A stretch of DNA of 64,000 nt, taken from Anderseniella sp039978075. Lineage in GTDB: Bacteria > Pseudomonadota > Alphaproteobacteria > Rhizobiales > Aestuariivirgaceae. Positions 17,062 through 25,466 of this stretch are shown one piece after another; the stretch's first letter is position 1, and each line of letters begins with the position of its first letter. A program made the translations under genes and the position numbers. Location of the stretch: contig JBDWCA010000015.1 in the NCBI GenBank assembly GCA_039978075.1, forward strand, positions 326,253 through 390,252. Reading direction: 5' to 3'. Below the pieces are notes generated by a model, which saw nothing but the letters and a program-made list of their open reading frames with translations, was not told the origin of the DNA and searched no databases.

Positions 17062-17172
17062 TCGCATCAGGTTGGCCTGAAGAGAATCTGCTAAACCATT
17101 GACATGCCTTGTTGTAAACTGATCTGTCGGTACGATTTACGCAAAGTATGATGAAGCCTGACAACTCACCGC

Positions 17173-17961
17173 TTAACGAACAGAGTCCGATCCGAATTGG
17201 GACGCCACTCCAACATGAGCTTTGACGCTTGCACCGGAGTTCGTGTTGCTGGCTACGGGTGTTGAACGGATTTCCCGTTCCAGCTTTTCACGAATTGCCC
17301 TGGAAAAATCGGTATAATCGCGTGCAGTCAGCACGAAAGCGCCGTAACCGCCAATCAAGTCATTGCGAAAGTATTTTTTGAGATCGGAGACCTCGTTGAG
17401 GATCGCCAGCCCGTTAATCGTTATGCCATCTAGCAGCACAGTCTCCCGGGCCTGTTCCAGCAAGAGACCATCATTGGAGCGACCGTCTCCTGAGAGATCA
17501 ATCACCCGTCGCAGGCCCGTGTAGGAGTTTGTGTTGAGTTCAACTAACGCAAATATCAACGCATTGCCAATTGCTGTTTGACCACTCGGAGTTTGTCTGG
17601 GTATCGACGCTATCTGCTTTGCCAATTTCAGCGCATCAGTATCCTGACGCAGGTGTATCCAGTCGACAGACTTGTACTGATAAGCCTCTTGAGCCCATTG
17701 AACTACACAAACCGCAATGCCGCCGGATGCCTGGATAGATTCCTGGATGATCGGATTTCTAAACGCACCCGCAAGGCCTTCAATCTGCAAGCGAAACTCC
17801 TGCTTGCTGACGCTCGCAGAAACATCGATCAACAACACGAGTTCGAGGTCAACTGTCTGGCGGTCTTGTCCGAGAGCAGGTGTTTCACTCTCAAATATCG
17901 ACAGAACCAGAAACAGCGCACATATCAGTGACCTCAATCCGGCTCCTTGATCAGTAGGCAT
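17173..17961 (-). CDS. Exported DUF1194 (von Willebrand A-like) protein
   Basis: This is a DUF1194-family protein, related to von Willebrand factor type A domains. From the ATG at 17961 it has 262 residues with a signal peptide (hydrophobic SLICALFLVLSIF, cleavage near TPALG). The metal-site motif is DVSASVS near residue 43, and a second characteristic segment VIDLSGDGRSND follows near residue 145. The open frame extends upstream to 18060, but that extension would bury the signal peptide, so the internal start is preferred. The family is common in Rhizobiales; its function is unknown. It is an isolated gene. Confidence 0.8.
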   Translation of the reverse strand: MPTDQGAGLRSLICALFLVLSIFESETPALGQDRQTVDLELVLLIDVSASVSKQEFRLQIEGLAGAFRNPIIQESIQASGGIAVCVVQWAQEAYQYKSVDWIHLRQDTDALKLAKQIASIPRQTPSGQTAIGNALIFALVELNTNSYTGLRRVIDLSGDGRSNDGLLLEQARETVLLDGITINGLAILNEVSDLKKYFRNDLIGGYGAFVLTARDYTDFSRAIREKLEREIRSTPVASNTNSGASVKAHVGVASQFGSDSVR

Positions 17962-18029
17962 ATTGAAGTTTACCCAGACCGGCGCATCAACACCAGAGTT
18001 TACTTGATTTGTGATTTCATTTGAGAGTT

Positions 18030-18062
18030 TGGTGAGCGCACAGGGATGCGAACCCGGCACCG
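18030..18062 (-). repeat. Displaced copy of the tRNA-Lys 3' end (att-like repeat)
   Basis: Thirty of 33 bases match the 3' end of the intact tRNA-Lys gene at 19095, including the encoded CCA, acceptor strand and T-arm, in the same orientation. The upstream side does not fold into the rest of a tRNA and lacks a GAGCGCA-type 5' acceptor strand. It resembles the distal attachment repeat left by an element integrated at a tRNA 3' end, or a tRNA pseudogene. Confidence 0.6.
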
Positions 18063-18260
18063 CCGGAACGAGCGGTATAGTGACCGTTCAAGTCACTGTC
18101 CGATCACCATGACATTGATGACCGCGCCATGTTCATCATCCCAGTCGCCGCTCCAGTCACGCAAGCCGAAACGGGTACGCGATATCTCACATCGCTTTCC
18201 TCAACCTTTTTGAGAGCCGCTCAGGCGCGCTTCAAGGTTGCCGGACGTGCAAGACAATCC

Positions 18261-18650
18261 TCAGTCAAAACCAGATGCAATTGCGCGAAAATGGTCGCGA
18301 AATATCTCAAGGGTATGAAGAGCTTGAAGAGCACCGAGAAGACCCTGTAAGAGGCTTATCTCCTGGTCAAGGCGCCCTGTACCCATCAGATCAGAGGCTC
18401 CCGACGCTTCAAGTTCCGCAATCACCCTGTCCCGCGCACTCACGCAGTCATCATGAATTTTTTGAACTGCCGCAACGCGAGCAGCATCCGAGGTCGCAGC
18501 TCCCAGTCCTTCAATCAGCTTGTCTCTTTTTTCAGGACTTAGACCTCCCAGAGCCGCTGCTTTTGCAGTCTCCGCTACTCTGCGCACTGCCTCTGAGCTG
18601 TTGTCTAATGCTTCCGCTAGATTTCGAAAGTTATCGCCTTGCACGGACAT
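18261..18650 (-). CDS. Hypothetical small helical protein
   Basis: This 129-residue protein has no recognised family. A GGAGGCAACC ribosome site precedes its ATG, supporting a real gene. The sequence is almost entirely predicted alpha-helical and Ala/Leu/Glu-rich, with one Cys (DDCVSARDRVIAELE) and no signal peptide. It may form a helical bundle. It lies alone in the interval between the intact tRNA-Lys and its displaced 3' copy, so it could be cargo of a decayed integrated element. Function is unknown. Confidence 0.55.
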   Translation of the reverse strand: MSVQGDNFRNLAEALDNSSEAVRRVAETAKAAALGGLSPEKRDKLIEGLGAATSDAARVAAVQKIHDDCVSARDRVIAELEASGASDLMGTGRLDQEISLLQGLLGALQALHTLEIFRDHFRAIASGFD

Positions 18651-19094
18651 TGGTTGCCTCCATCTGAGAAGTCTCGACCAATTCCTGCCGCAGCATCAAA
18701 CGCAATTACTGTAACTGGACAACTTATTAAACTGACACTGTTGGTCGGCCCTATATGATTGGTCCAGTTCAAATGCTAGTTCATGATCGCCATCGCTGCA
18801 ATGAACTCTGCTTTTTTCAACGAAACGGCGAACCGGGCAGGCCACCAAGGTTTTTGTTTGAGCCAGGTGCCATGCGAGCAATGCTTGTGCATGTTGATCT
18901 GTTTGAAAAGGTATCCCGGTTTCAAAGTGCGAATTTGCACTGTGGTTTGGTGATGCAACCTTTGGCAAATTTGCGCGAGGTTCCTGTCCCACGGCAAAAC
19001 GGTCTCACGCTTCAGGCTGGTGACGTCGCTGGATGTCGCCTGACGGGCTACAGGTACAAACGCTTGGTAAATTCACGCTAAGTCTTTGAAATGA
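18651..19094. other. Non-coding interval between the hypothetical gene and tRNA-Lys
   Basis: This stretch of about 440 bases has no convincing gene on either strand. Short open frames are present, but none has a plausible ribosome site together with a recognisable sequence. It forms most of the right part of the interval bounded by the two tRNA-Lys 3' ends. No integrase remnant was recognised. Confidence 0.5.
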
Positions 19095-19170
19095 TGGTGG
19101 GCGCACAGGGATTCGAACCCGGGACCGTCTGATTAAGAGTCAGATGCTCTACCAACTGAGCTATACGCCC
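19095..19170 (-). tRNA. tRNA-Lys (anticodon CTT)
   Basis: The minus strand folds as a complete tRNA. The acceptor is GGGCGTA paired with TGCGCCC, and the D-arm begins GCTCAGTTGGTAGAGC. The anticodon stem TCTGA/TCAGA holds loop CTCTTAA, giving anticodon CTT (reads AAG). The T-arm is GGTTCGAATCC, and discriminator A is followed by an encoded CCA. Its 3' end is duplicated at 18030-18062. Confidence 0.97.
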
Positions 19171-19226
19171 TCACCAATTCATGCAGCCATCGGATATTCT
19201 GGGAAGTCTCGCGGCTGGCGTGCGAA

Positions 19227-19250
19227 GGGCGGGCATGTTCGAGCCCGCCC
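19227..19250. terminator. G+C-rich stem-loop between leuA and tRNA-Lys
   Basis: A perfect 8-bp inverted repeat GGGCGGGC/GCCCGCCC encloses an 8-base loop, about 110 bases past the leuA stop. It probably stabilises or terminates the leuA transcript. No long T run follows, so efficient intrinsic termination is not assured. Confidence 0.55.
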
Positions 19251-19285
19251 CCGCATCAAGTCCAGATGCCATATCAAAGGAGTAA

Positions 19286-19342
19286 ATGAAAGTCTACCGG
19301 CAAATGTTGCAATGTGCCAGTTCCATTCACATTGATAGTTAA
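19286..19342 (+). CDS. Possible 18-residue ORF with strong ribosome site
   Basis: AAAGGAGTAA lies directly before an ATG that opens an 18-codon frame (MKVYRQMLQCASSIHIDS). No homologous family is known to me, and nothing else on the plus strand nearby would be transcribed with it. The ribosome-site match may be coincidental. Confidence 0.15.
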   Translation: MKVYRQMLQCASSIHIDS

Positions 19343-19361
19343 GACCGCTGCCCGGAAAAAG

Positions 19362-20945
19362 TTAAGGGCCGCGCCGTTCTGCGCCTGCCAGCGCCTTTAC
19401 AGGTGCCGTAGCATCACCACGCATCCGCTTCAGTTCGAGCTTCGACAGAGCCGCGATGTAGGCTTTTGCCGAGGCCACCAGCGTATCGGGATCAGCCGAC
19501 CTGCCGGTAACCTGGCGGCCGGAGTTGACATCTTCCAGTCGCACCGACACCTCTGCCTGCGCGTCGGTGCCCTCGGTCACTGCGTGCACGTCATACAGCG
19601 CCAGCTTGGCTTCATGCGGGTGCAGAGCGTGAATGGCATTGAATGTGGCATCCACCGGTCCGTTGCCAACCGACTGCACCGTTGACTGCTGTCCGTCAAT
19701 GTCCAGCGTCAGCGTCGCTGTCTGCGGGCCCATGGTGCCGGCGATCACTGTCAGCGCCACAACCTTCATGCGGTCCGCCGACGAGGCTATGCGTTCATCG
19801 ACCAGCGCCTCGATGTCTTCGTCGTAAATGTGTTTCTTGCGGTCAGCCAGTGCCTTGAAGCGCACAAATGCATCCTGAAACGCGTTGTCGGACAGTTCAT
19901 AACCCAGGTCTTCCAGTTTCGACTTGAAGGCATTGCGGCCCGAATGCTTGCCCATCACCAGCGATGTCTTGGTCACCCCCACAGAGTCCGGCGTCATGAT
20001 CTCGTAGGTTTCCTGGTTCTTCAGCATGCCGTCCTGGTGGATACCGCTTTCATGGGCAAATGCATTGCGCCCGACGATGGCCTTGTTGTACTGAACCGGA
20101 AACGACGACACCGCAGACACCAGCTTTGAGGCGCGGGTCAGGAATTCCGGCTTCACATTGCAGGCATAGGGCAACACGTCATTGCGGGTTTTCAGCGCCA
20201 TGACGATTTCTTCCAGCGCCGCATTGCCTGCGCGTTCTCCCAGCCCGTTTATGGTGCACTCGATCTGGCGTACCCCGCCATCAATCGCGGCCAGCGAGTT
20301 GGCGACCGCCATGCCCAGGTCGTTGTGGCAATGGGCGGAGAAAATCGCCTTGTCGGAATTGGCGACATTTTCCCTGATGGTCTTGAACAGGTGCCGCATT
20401 TCATCGGGCACCGTATAGCCCACTGTATCCGGCAGGTTGATGGTGGTGGCACCTGCCTTGATGGCGGCATCGACACATTGCGCCAGATAGTCCAGCGGCG
20501 TGCGGGTTGCGTCCATGGCCGACCATTCAACGTCGTCGCACAAGGATCGTGCCAGTGTCACGGTCTCGTGAATGATGTCGAGCACTTCGGCCTGGGTCTT
20601 GCGCATCTGGAACTCCAGATGGATCGGCGATGTGGAGACGAAGGTGTGAATGCGCGGTTTCTTGGCATGCTTCACCGCTTCCGCGCAACGCTTGATATCG
20701 CCGGGGATCGCGCGCGCCAGGCCTGCGATCATCGAATGCTCTGTGCGCCGCGCAATTTCCGACACCGCCTCGAAATCGCCCTCCGATGCTATTGGGAATC
20801 CTGCCTCGATCACGTCCACCTGCATTTCATCCAGCAAGGCTGCAACCTGCAGTTTTTCCTCAAACGTCATTGTGGCGCCGGGCGACTGTTCGCCGTCACG
20901 CAATGTGGTGTCGAAAATGATGACCTGATCTTTTGACTTGCTCAT
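19362..20945 (-). CDS. leuA: 2-isopropylmalate synthase
   Basis: This enzyme condenses acetyl-CoA with 2-ketoisovalerate, the first committed step of leucine synthesis. From the ATG at 20945 it has 527 residues, the expected length. The HMGL-like barrel starts FDTTLRDGEQSPGATMT (residues about 10-25). The metal and substrate motifs ATTINLPDTVGYTVP and FSAHCHNDLGMAVANS follow, then the C-terminal allosteric LeuA dimer domain with VNSGRQVTGRSADPDTLVASAKAYIAAL. The frame continues upstream to 20996, but the internal ATG aligns with the family start and has GGAG upstream. It is the left neighbour of the accessory peptide island. Confidence 0.96.
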   Translation of the reverse strand: MSKSKDQVIIFDTTLRDGEQSPGATMTFEEKLQVAALLDEMQVDVIEAGFPIASEGDFEAVSEIARRTEHSMIAGLARAIPGDIKRCAEAVKHAKKPRIHTFVSTSPIHLEFQMRKTQAEVLDIIHETVTLARSLCDDVEWSAMDATRTPLDYLAQCVDAAIKAGATTINLPDTVGYTVPDEMRHLFKTIRENVANSDKAIFSAHCHNDLGMAVANSLAAIDGGVRQIECTINGLGERAGNAALEEIVMALKTRNDVLPYACNVKPEFLTRASKLVSAVSSFPVQYNKAIVGRNAFAHESGIHQDGMLKNQETYEIMTPDSVGVTKTSLVMGKHSGRNAFKSKLEDLGYELSDNAFQDAFVRFKALADRKKHIYDEDIEALVDERIASSADRMKVVALTVIAGTMGPQTATLTLDIDGQQSTVQSVGNGPVDATFNAIHALHPHEAKLALYDVHAVTEGTDAQAEVSVRLEDVNSGRQVTGRSADPDTLVASAKAYIAALSKLELKRMRGDATAPVKALAGAERRGP

Positions 20946-21353
20946 GGGCCTGATGCTCCATCCTTTTTTGCCTGGCTGCGCGGGCGGACCTGACATTTAT
21001 CAGGTAACATCGCACTCATAACGCATCGGCGTTTTACGGTTGTTTTCTTGAAATTCCGAGTTCCCCTGAGCATCCGTCTTGATGGTGATTGAACACCGGA
21101 CAGCCAATGGTCAGGGGCAAATAAGGAGGAGGCCGGCGCATAGTAGTGCGCAGCCCTTACGGTCGATTGCAATGTCCAAAGCAGACTTCATGTGCTCTTC
21201 GCCGGTTCCTACAGATTTCCCAACCACATTCACAATGCCTTGGGAAAGTTAAGGGAGTTTTACGGCAAGCCACCGACACGCGCAAGCAGGAATGCAACCG
21301 AATTTGCCCGGTCAGGCATTTCCTTCACAAAACCGGGGACCATTGGCAGTTAC
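20946..21353. other. Intergenic region upstream of leuA
   Basis: About 408 bases lie between leuA and the end of the cyclase gene. The region contains a small inverted repeat ACCTGA/TCAGGT near 20990-21006, a wider CCCCTGA/TCAGGGG pair near 21065-21120, and the 73-bp dispersed repeat at 21191. A leuA promoter must lie here. A short frame with several Leu codons was seen, but there was no terminator with a T run, so an attenuator is not claimed. Confidence 0.5.
21191..21263 (+). repeat. Left copy of a ~74-bp direct repeat flanking the peptide island
   Basis: Roughly three quarters of positions match 27853-27927 in the same orientation. The best blocks are GCTCTTCGCC, GATTTCCCAAC and a 3' part containing GGGAA..GTTAA and TTTACGG. 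This copy lies between the cyclase end and leuA; the other lies upstream of the kinase-like gene. Together they bracket the accessory island. Confidence 0.6.
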
Positions 21354-23255
21354 CTAGGCACGCGCCTCGCGGGCAAGGTAACGACCGAGAAACAACGGCA
21401 GGGTAAACAGGACCGCCCGTTCGTCAGCAATTTCACCGCGTTGCGCACATTCGTTGACCTCCGCGACCCGCTTTTCCGGATCAGGTAAATCGTCAATGGC
21501 CTTCTCGATGCGATCCAGATCAAACGGCAGATCACCGGCCTGACGCAACCGGTTCAGGGTCTCGCGAAAGGCCTGTTTTGCCTCCGCAGCTTCCAGAACC
21601 TTGCAGGGGCTGAGCGGGAGCCTGCGCGTATTGGTGCGAACCGATTCCGGCAGAACACCGATCATCGCCTGCCTGAATATCCAGCGCCCTACCCCGTCCA
21701 CCCGAAATACTTCAGTTGGCAGACGCAGCGCATACTCCATCAGGCTCCGGTCCAGAAACGGGAATGCATAGCTGGTACCATGGCGGGCAGCTTGTCTTGC
21801 CAGCAGTTCCAGGCCCACCGAAATACTGCCATTACTGATCAGGGCAAGACGGTTTTGCCGCGTTGTCGGGCCAACACTGCTGGTGCTGATTGTCCCGTCG
21901 CTCATGAAGTCGGCCAGCGAAGCAACAGATGCTTCGTCGGATCCGAATTTCTTCCGCAAGGCGCTGGTCACAGGCTGCGGCAACAGGTGGGCGCCAATAT
22001 CTGCGGCCAGGGTTTTCCAGACAGATCTGCCGGTCTGACCTTTGTGGGCTTCCAGTTCGCGCGCCAGCCGGCGCCATTTCAGCTTCAGCAGATATTCTGA
22101 CAGGTCCCCGCGCCCGTTGAAACTCACCAGATGATCACCGCCGAAACCAGACAGGATCGGTCCGTGGCCTGCCGCACCAGCCAGGCTGGCAATACGTTCA
22201 TACGGGTCGTCCTCATGGCTCAGTACCGGTTCGCCCAGCGCAACATTGCCCGTCGCAAGTTGGGCAAACGGCAAGGCGTCAATAGCAATAGCGCGCAGGT
22301 TTTCCTCCGCTTGCGCGGTCACGTTGGCATAAGGAGCACCATCAACAATATCGACGTCCCGGCGCCGGCGCGCCTGAATGGAATATCCGTGCACCGTATC
22401 ACCACGCGCCCGCAGAGCTCTGGCTGCAAGTACGGAAATCGCGCTGCTGTCCAGTCCGCCACTCAAATGGGTGGCCGCCGGCCCGCTCTCCGGCAACCTT
22501 CGGCGAACCGCGTCCTGCAGCCGGACACGCAACTCGTCTGCCATCCAGGTAGCGGGAATCGAGGCTGAGATGGTCTGCCCAGGTTTGAATTTCCAGTAAG
22601 CTTGTGATCGCAAATTATTGTTTTCAAACATCAAAAACGTACCGGGCATGACCCGGCGGACATCACGCAGGAATGTTCTCTCTCCGGTATTGTGGTCACC
22701 GACCGCCAGGCGAACCACAGCCGTCTGGTCGGGCGCATCGCTGGCAAAGCCGGCGTCACACAGCACAGACTGCAATGAAGCGAATGCAAAGTACTCACCG
22801 GGGCGATGGCTGTAGAATAGCGGACGCACGCCAACACCGTCCCTGCCCAGCAACAGACAGCGCGTCTGTGGGTTCCACAAGGCCAGTGCGAAGTCCCCGT
22901 CGATCAGGGCAAGCCCACGCGCACGGTCACTGCAGGAAGCCAGCGCACCGGCCAGTACGTCCGACATCTCGCTGTCCCGGCCAAGGCCAAGGTCTTCGGC
23001 AAGCTCCCGGTGGTTGTACAATCTGTGATCGGACGCAAGAATCCCTATTTGCGGGTCCGACACCATGGGGCGCAAGGCGCATGGCTCAGCGCCCGGCGCA
23101 CGCAATTCGCATTGCAGCAACACCGCTTCATCGTCGCAATGGATGTCAGGCTCGGTACATGAGGCATTGGCCCGCAGGGCAGCCGCCAGTTTGTCCGCGG
23201 CACCATCGGCATTGCGACCGGTGAGTGAAATCAGTCCGGCAATTAATCCTGTCAT
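21354..23255 (-). CDS. Asparagine synthetase-like lasso peptide cyclase
   Basis: This is a 633-residue homologue of asparagine synthetase B. An N-terminal class II glutaminase fold covers about residues 1-210 and a C-terminal ATP-pyrophosphatase domain carries SGGLDSS at 265-271. The catalytic cysteine of working glutaminases (MCGI) is replaced by Thr (MTGLIAG), so it cannot use glutamine. That is characteristic of lasso macrolactam synthetases, which adenylate an Asp/Glu side chain. The ATG lies 3 bases after the stop of a small peptide gene whose C-terminus has lasso core features. The LsgFGGDH-type segment (ILSGFGGDHLVSF) near 385 fits an ATP/substrate site. Family is certain; the lasso role is strongly inferred. 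Confidence 0.78.
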   Translation of the reverse strand: MTGLIAGLISLTGRNADGAADKLAAALRANASCTEPDIHCDDEAVLLQCELRAPGAEPCALRPMVSDPQIGILASDHRLYNHRELAEDLGLGRDSEMSDVLAGALASCSDRARGLALIDGDFALALWNPQTRCLLLGRDGVGVRPLFYSHRPGEYFAFASLQSVLCDAGFASDAPDQTAVVRLAVGDHNTGERTFLRDVRRVMPGTFLMFENNNLRSQAYWKFKPGQTISASIPATWMADELRVRLQDAVRRRLPESGPAATHLSGGLDSSAISVLAARALRARGDTVHGYSIQARRRRDVDIVDGAPYANVTAQAEENLRAIAIDALPFAQLATGNVALGEPVLSHEDDPYERIASLAGAAGHGPILSGFGGDHLVSFNGRGDLSEYLLKLKWRRLARELEAHKGQTGRSVWKTLAADIGAHLLPQPVTSALRKKFGSDEASVASLADFMSDGTISTSSVGPTTRQNRLALISNGSISVGLELLARQAARHGTSYAFPFLDRSLMEYALRLPTEVFRVDGVGRWIFRQAMIGVLPESVRTNTRRLPLSPCKVLEAAEAKQAFRETLNRLRQAGDLPFDLDRIEKAIDDLPDPEKRVAEVNECAQRGEIADERAVLFTLPLFLGRYLAREARA

Positions 23256-23258
23256 GCC

Positions 23259-23447
23259 TTACGACGGTCCGAGTTCTTGCGGAAATATCGGGTTGTCGTT
23301 GGTGTTGTGCGGCAACGATCCCCGCGTGATCGCCAGAACGGGAACTGACCGCAGTCGCGGCTTGCTCCAGGTTTTTCGGGTTTCCTGCTGATGTTCAGGC
23401 ACATCAAGGGCCGGCGACGATGGTCCGCCATCCTTCGGATTACGCAC
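23259..23447 (-). CDS. Putative lasso peptide precursor
   Basis: This is a 62-residue peptide from the GTG at 23447, chosen because TGGAG lies seven bases upstream; the frame also opens at a GTG at 23462. The leader contains TWSKPRL at residues 26-32, resembling the Y/W-x-x-P-x-L recognition motif bound by lasso RRE proteins. A Thr sits at the -2 position (ITR) before a predicted core of 20 residues starting GSLPHNTND. Gly1 and Asp9 could form the macrolactam ring, and residues 10-20 would thread as the tail, ending in Ser. The stop is 3 bases from the cyclase start. No known lasso peptide is recognised in the core. Confidence 0.65.
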   Translation of the reverse strand: MRNPKDGGPSSPALDVPEHQQETRKTWSKPRLRSVPVLAITRGSLPHNTNDNPIFPQELGPS

Positions 23448-23462
23448 GTTGATACTCCACAC

Positions 23463-23709
23463 TACTCAATTACAAACTTACACACCATCGATTATTAGAC
23501 ATACATTCTTTAATAAAAATTTACGCGATGGCACATATTATTCACCCAAGAACGAATTAACCTGGAGTCAAACGGTTATAGAATTTTTAACAATTGGGAT
23601 TTGTGAAATACAATTGGTTAAAAATTTCAATTTTCAAACTAATCACTTGTATCAAAATGGCAATAGTACGCAGCGACAACCGTCATTTGCGCACTAGAGG
23701 GACGAACTA
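23463..23709. promoter_or_regulatory. A+T-rich divergent promoter region
   Basis: This interval between the leftward precursor gene and the rightward RTX gene is strikingly A+T-rich compared with its surroundings, with runs such as TTTAATAAAAATTTA and TAAAAATTTCAATTTT. A related A+T-rich block precedes the second RTX gene (25218-25466). Such tracts in Rhizobiales are typical targets of xenogeneic-silencer-like regulators such as MucR. That assignment is an inference. Confidence 0.55.
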
Positions 23710-25035
23710 ATGGTTACAATCAACGGCACGGCAGGCGATGACACGATAGAACCTGGCAACAATTCCGCCGGCAACAACAACCTCAACGGCAATGACACCA
23801 TCAACGGCGGAGACGGGAATGATTTCATTTCCGGCGGACGTGGAAGCGATAGCCTGATTGGCGGTCTTGGAAATGATGTGCTGAATGGTGTCGACGGCGG
23901 CCAGTCAGATGTTCTGAATGGCGGAGATGGCGCCGATCTTGTCGATTACAGTAATGCCACCGGCAATCAGAGGATATTTTTCGATCCTGCTGGAAACTCC
24001 AGAGGCGAGCGGTCAAGTGACACCTGGATATCGATCGAAGGTGTCATGGGAGCCGCCAACCACAGGAATATCATCATTGGTGCAGGCACAGATGACCGCA
24101 TCATCGGCGGCAACAGGAATGACCGGCTGTTCGGACGTGACGGAATGGACACCCTGGAAGGACGCCAGGGCAATGACAGGCTGAACGGCGGCGCCGGATT
24201 TGACATCCTGAACGGCGGGCGCGGCTCCGACAGTCTGACCGGCGGGGCGGATTTTGATGTGTTCTACTTTGAGGCAGGCGAGATCGACGGACGAGACAGG
24301 GTCCAGGATTTCGTGCTTGGAACCGATCTGGTGTTGCTCGAAAACACCGGTGTTTCACTGGCGCAGATCGCACAGATCCTTGCCGCCAATGCCCTGAGCA
24401 ATCCGAACCGTGACATGGTGTACACGGACCCGACCGAAGGCGGCACAATTACCTTCCGCGGCGTGTCCTATAATGACCTTTCGGATTATATCGACAATGG
24501 CGGTTCACTGGCATCCGTGTTTTATGCAAGCGGGCCATCATCCGGACCTCCAGGTGATCCGGTTCTGCCTGAAATATATCGCGGCACCCGGCGCGCCGAC
24601 ACGTTTGACGGCGACGATGGAGTAGACTTCATGAACGGCCGCGGCGGGCGCGACACCCTGAACGGTGGCGGCGGAACAGATCTGCTGTACGGCGGCGGCA
24701 GCCGTGACACCCTGAACGGCGGCGCTGGAACTGATTTCCTGGATGGTGGACGCGGGCGAGATATCCTGACCGGTGGTGACGATGCGGACTGGTTTGTCTT
24801 CGGACGCCGCGACACCATTACCGATTTCAGCATGGCGGAAGGCGACACGATACTGTTCAGGGCATCGGCGGGCCTGGACTTCGATGACCTCAACATTCGC
24901 CAGATCGGTTCCGACACGTTGATCTCCGTCGGGCGCTCCACAATGCGGCTTGAAGATTTTTCCGACACACTAACAGCGGACAGCTTCAATTTCGCCTATG
25001 TGCGCGGCGAAACCGAGCTCGACCTGCTCTTGTAA
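23710..25035 (+). CDS. RTX-type calcium-binding repeat protein (copy 1)
   Basis: This is a 441-residue RTX protein, probably secreted by a type I system because it has no N-terminal signal peptide. It opens with VTINGTAGDDTIEPG, followed by nonapeptide GGxGxDxLx repeats at about residues 28-75 and 130-180, and a beta-rich middle domain (YFEAGEIDGRDRVQDFVLGTD). A second repeat block lies near 295-360, with a C-terminal tail DTITDFSMAEGDTILF typical of RTX ends. It faces away from the precursor-cyclase genes. Compared with copy 2 it has fewer N-terminal and more C-terminal repeats and more Arg/Asn. No exporter genes are in the window. Confidence 0.85.
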   Translation: MVTINGTAGDDTIEPGNNSAGNNNLNGNDTINGGDGNDFISGGRGSDSLIGGLGNDVLNGVDGGQSDVLNGGDGADLVDYSNATGNQRIFFDPAGNSRGERSSDTWISIEGVMGAANHRNIIIGAGTDDRIIGGNRNDRLFGRDGMDTLEGRQGNDRLNGGAGFDILNGGRGSDSLTGGADFDVFYFEAGEIDGRDRVQDFVLGTDLVLLENTGVSLAQIAQILAANALSNPNRDMVYTDPTEGGTITFRGVSYNDLSDYIDNGGSLASVFYASGPSSGPPGDPVLPEIYRGTRRADTFDGDDGVDFMNGRGGRDTLNGGGGTDLLYGGGSRDTLNGGAGTDFLDGGRGRDILTGGDDADWFVFGRRDTITDFSMAEGDTILFRASAGLDFDDLNIRQIGSDTLISVGRSTMRLEDFSDTLTADSFNFAYVRGETELDLLL

Positions 25036-25054
25036 GTTTCCCTCGGCATCTGCG

Positions 25055-25115
25055 GGTATCAGGTTCAAAACATCAGGCATGAACTCATGCCCAGGGACCA
25101 GAACGGAGGCTAACC
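25055..25115 (-). pseudogene. Fossil of the kinase-like gene 3' end at the duplication junction
   Basis: On the minus strand this encodes GHEFMPDVLNLI, matching the C-terminus of the intact kinase-like protein (GHEFMPEVVDLLI). A 20-base exact match (TCAGGCATGAACTCATGCCC on the plus strand) is shared with 26944-26963. No upstream kinase sequence is attached. It lies just downstream of RTX copy 1, exactly as the intact kinase end lies downstream of copy 2. Confidence 0.75.
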
Positions 25116-25149
25116 ACGGCCTGGTCCGGGTGTTGCGCGGTTTCACATT

Positions 25150-25217
25150 AAATTCCTGTGCATCAGGGACCAGCGACTAAGGCCCGCCACAGTTCCGAAT
25201 GCGCAAGTTAATGCTCC
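25150..25217 (-). pseudogene. Fossil of the lasso precursor gene 5' end
   Basis: About 70% of bases match the 5' part of the precursor gene (23390-23460), including the GGAG ribosome-site region and the codons for the Gly-Gly-Pro stretch. Here the next codon is a TAG stop and no core region follows. It lies upstream of RTX copy 2 exactly as the intact precursor start lies upstream of copy 1. The A+T-rich block that follows, to 25466, also matches 23463-23709 in part. Confidence 0.7.
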
Positions 25218-25466
25218 AGATCACTCAATTACCGACCCTCATATAAACGTTTAATAAACATAGATTATTCAAAAAAATTTTACCCGGTGTCATTTAATGT
25301 CGTGCAGAGAAACAACTCACGCGGCAAATTATAATTATAAATTTTTTAACCATCCAAATAAGCAAATTTGAGATGGATAAAATTTCGATTTCTATAATTT
25401 TAAATTGCTTCAAAGACACGATACTACGAGTACGAAAGTATTCCTGCACACAAAAGGTTCGAAATA

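Noticed and set aside
18020..18140. A second complete tRNA gene near 18.03 kb
   Set aside because: Only the T-arm, acceptor 3' strand and CCA fit. No matching 5' acceptor strand or D-arm was found within tRNA distance.
21050..21180. A possible leuA leader peptide containing several Leu codons
   Set aside because: The frame starts with a TTG lacking a ribosome site, and no terminator with a T run lies between it and leuA. An inverted CCCCTGA/TCAGGGG pair is too loose to call an attenuator.
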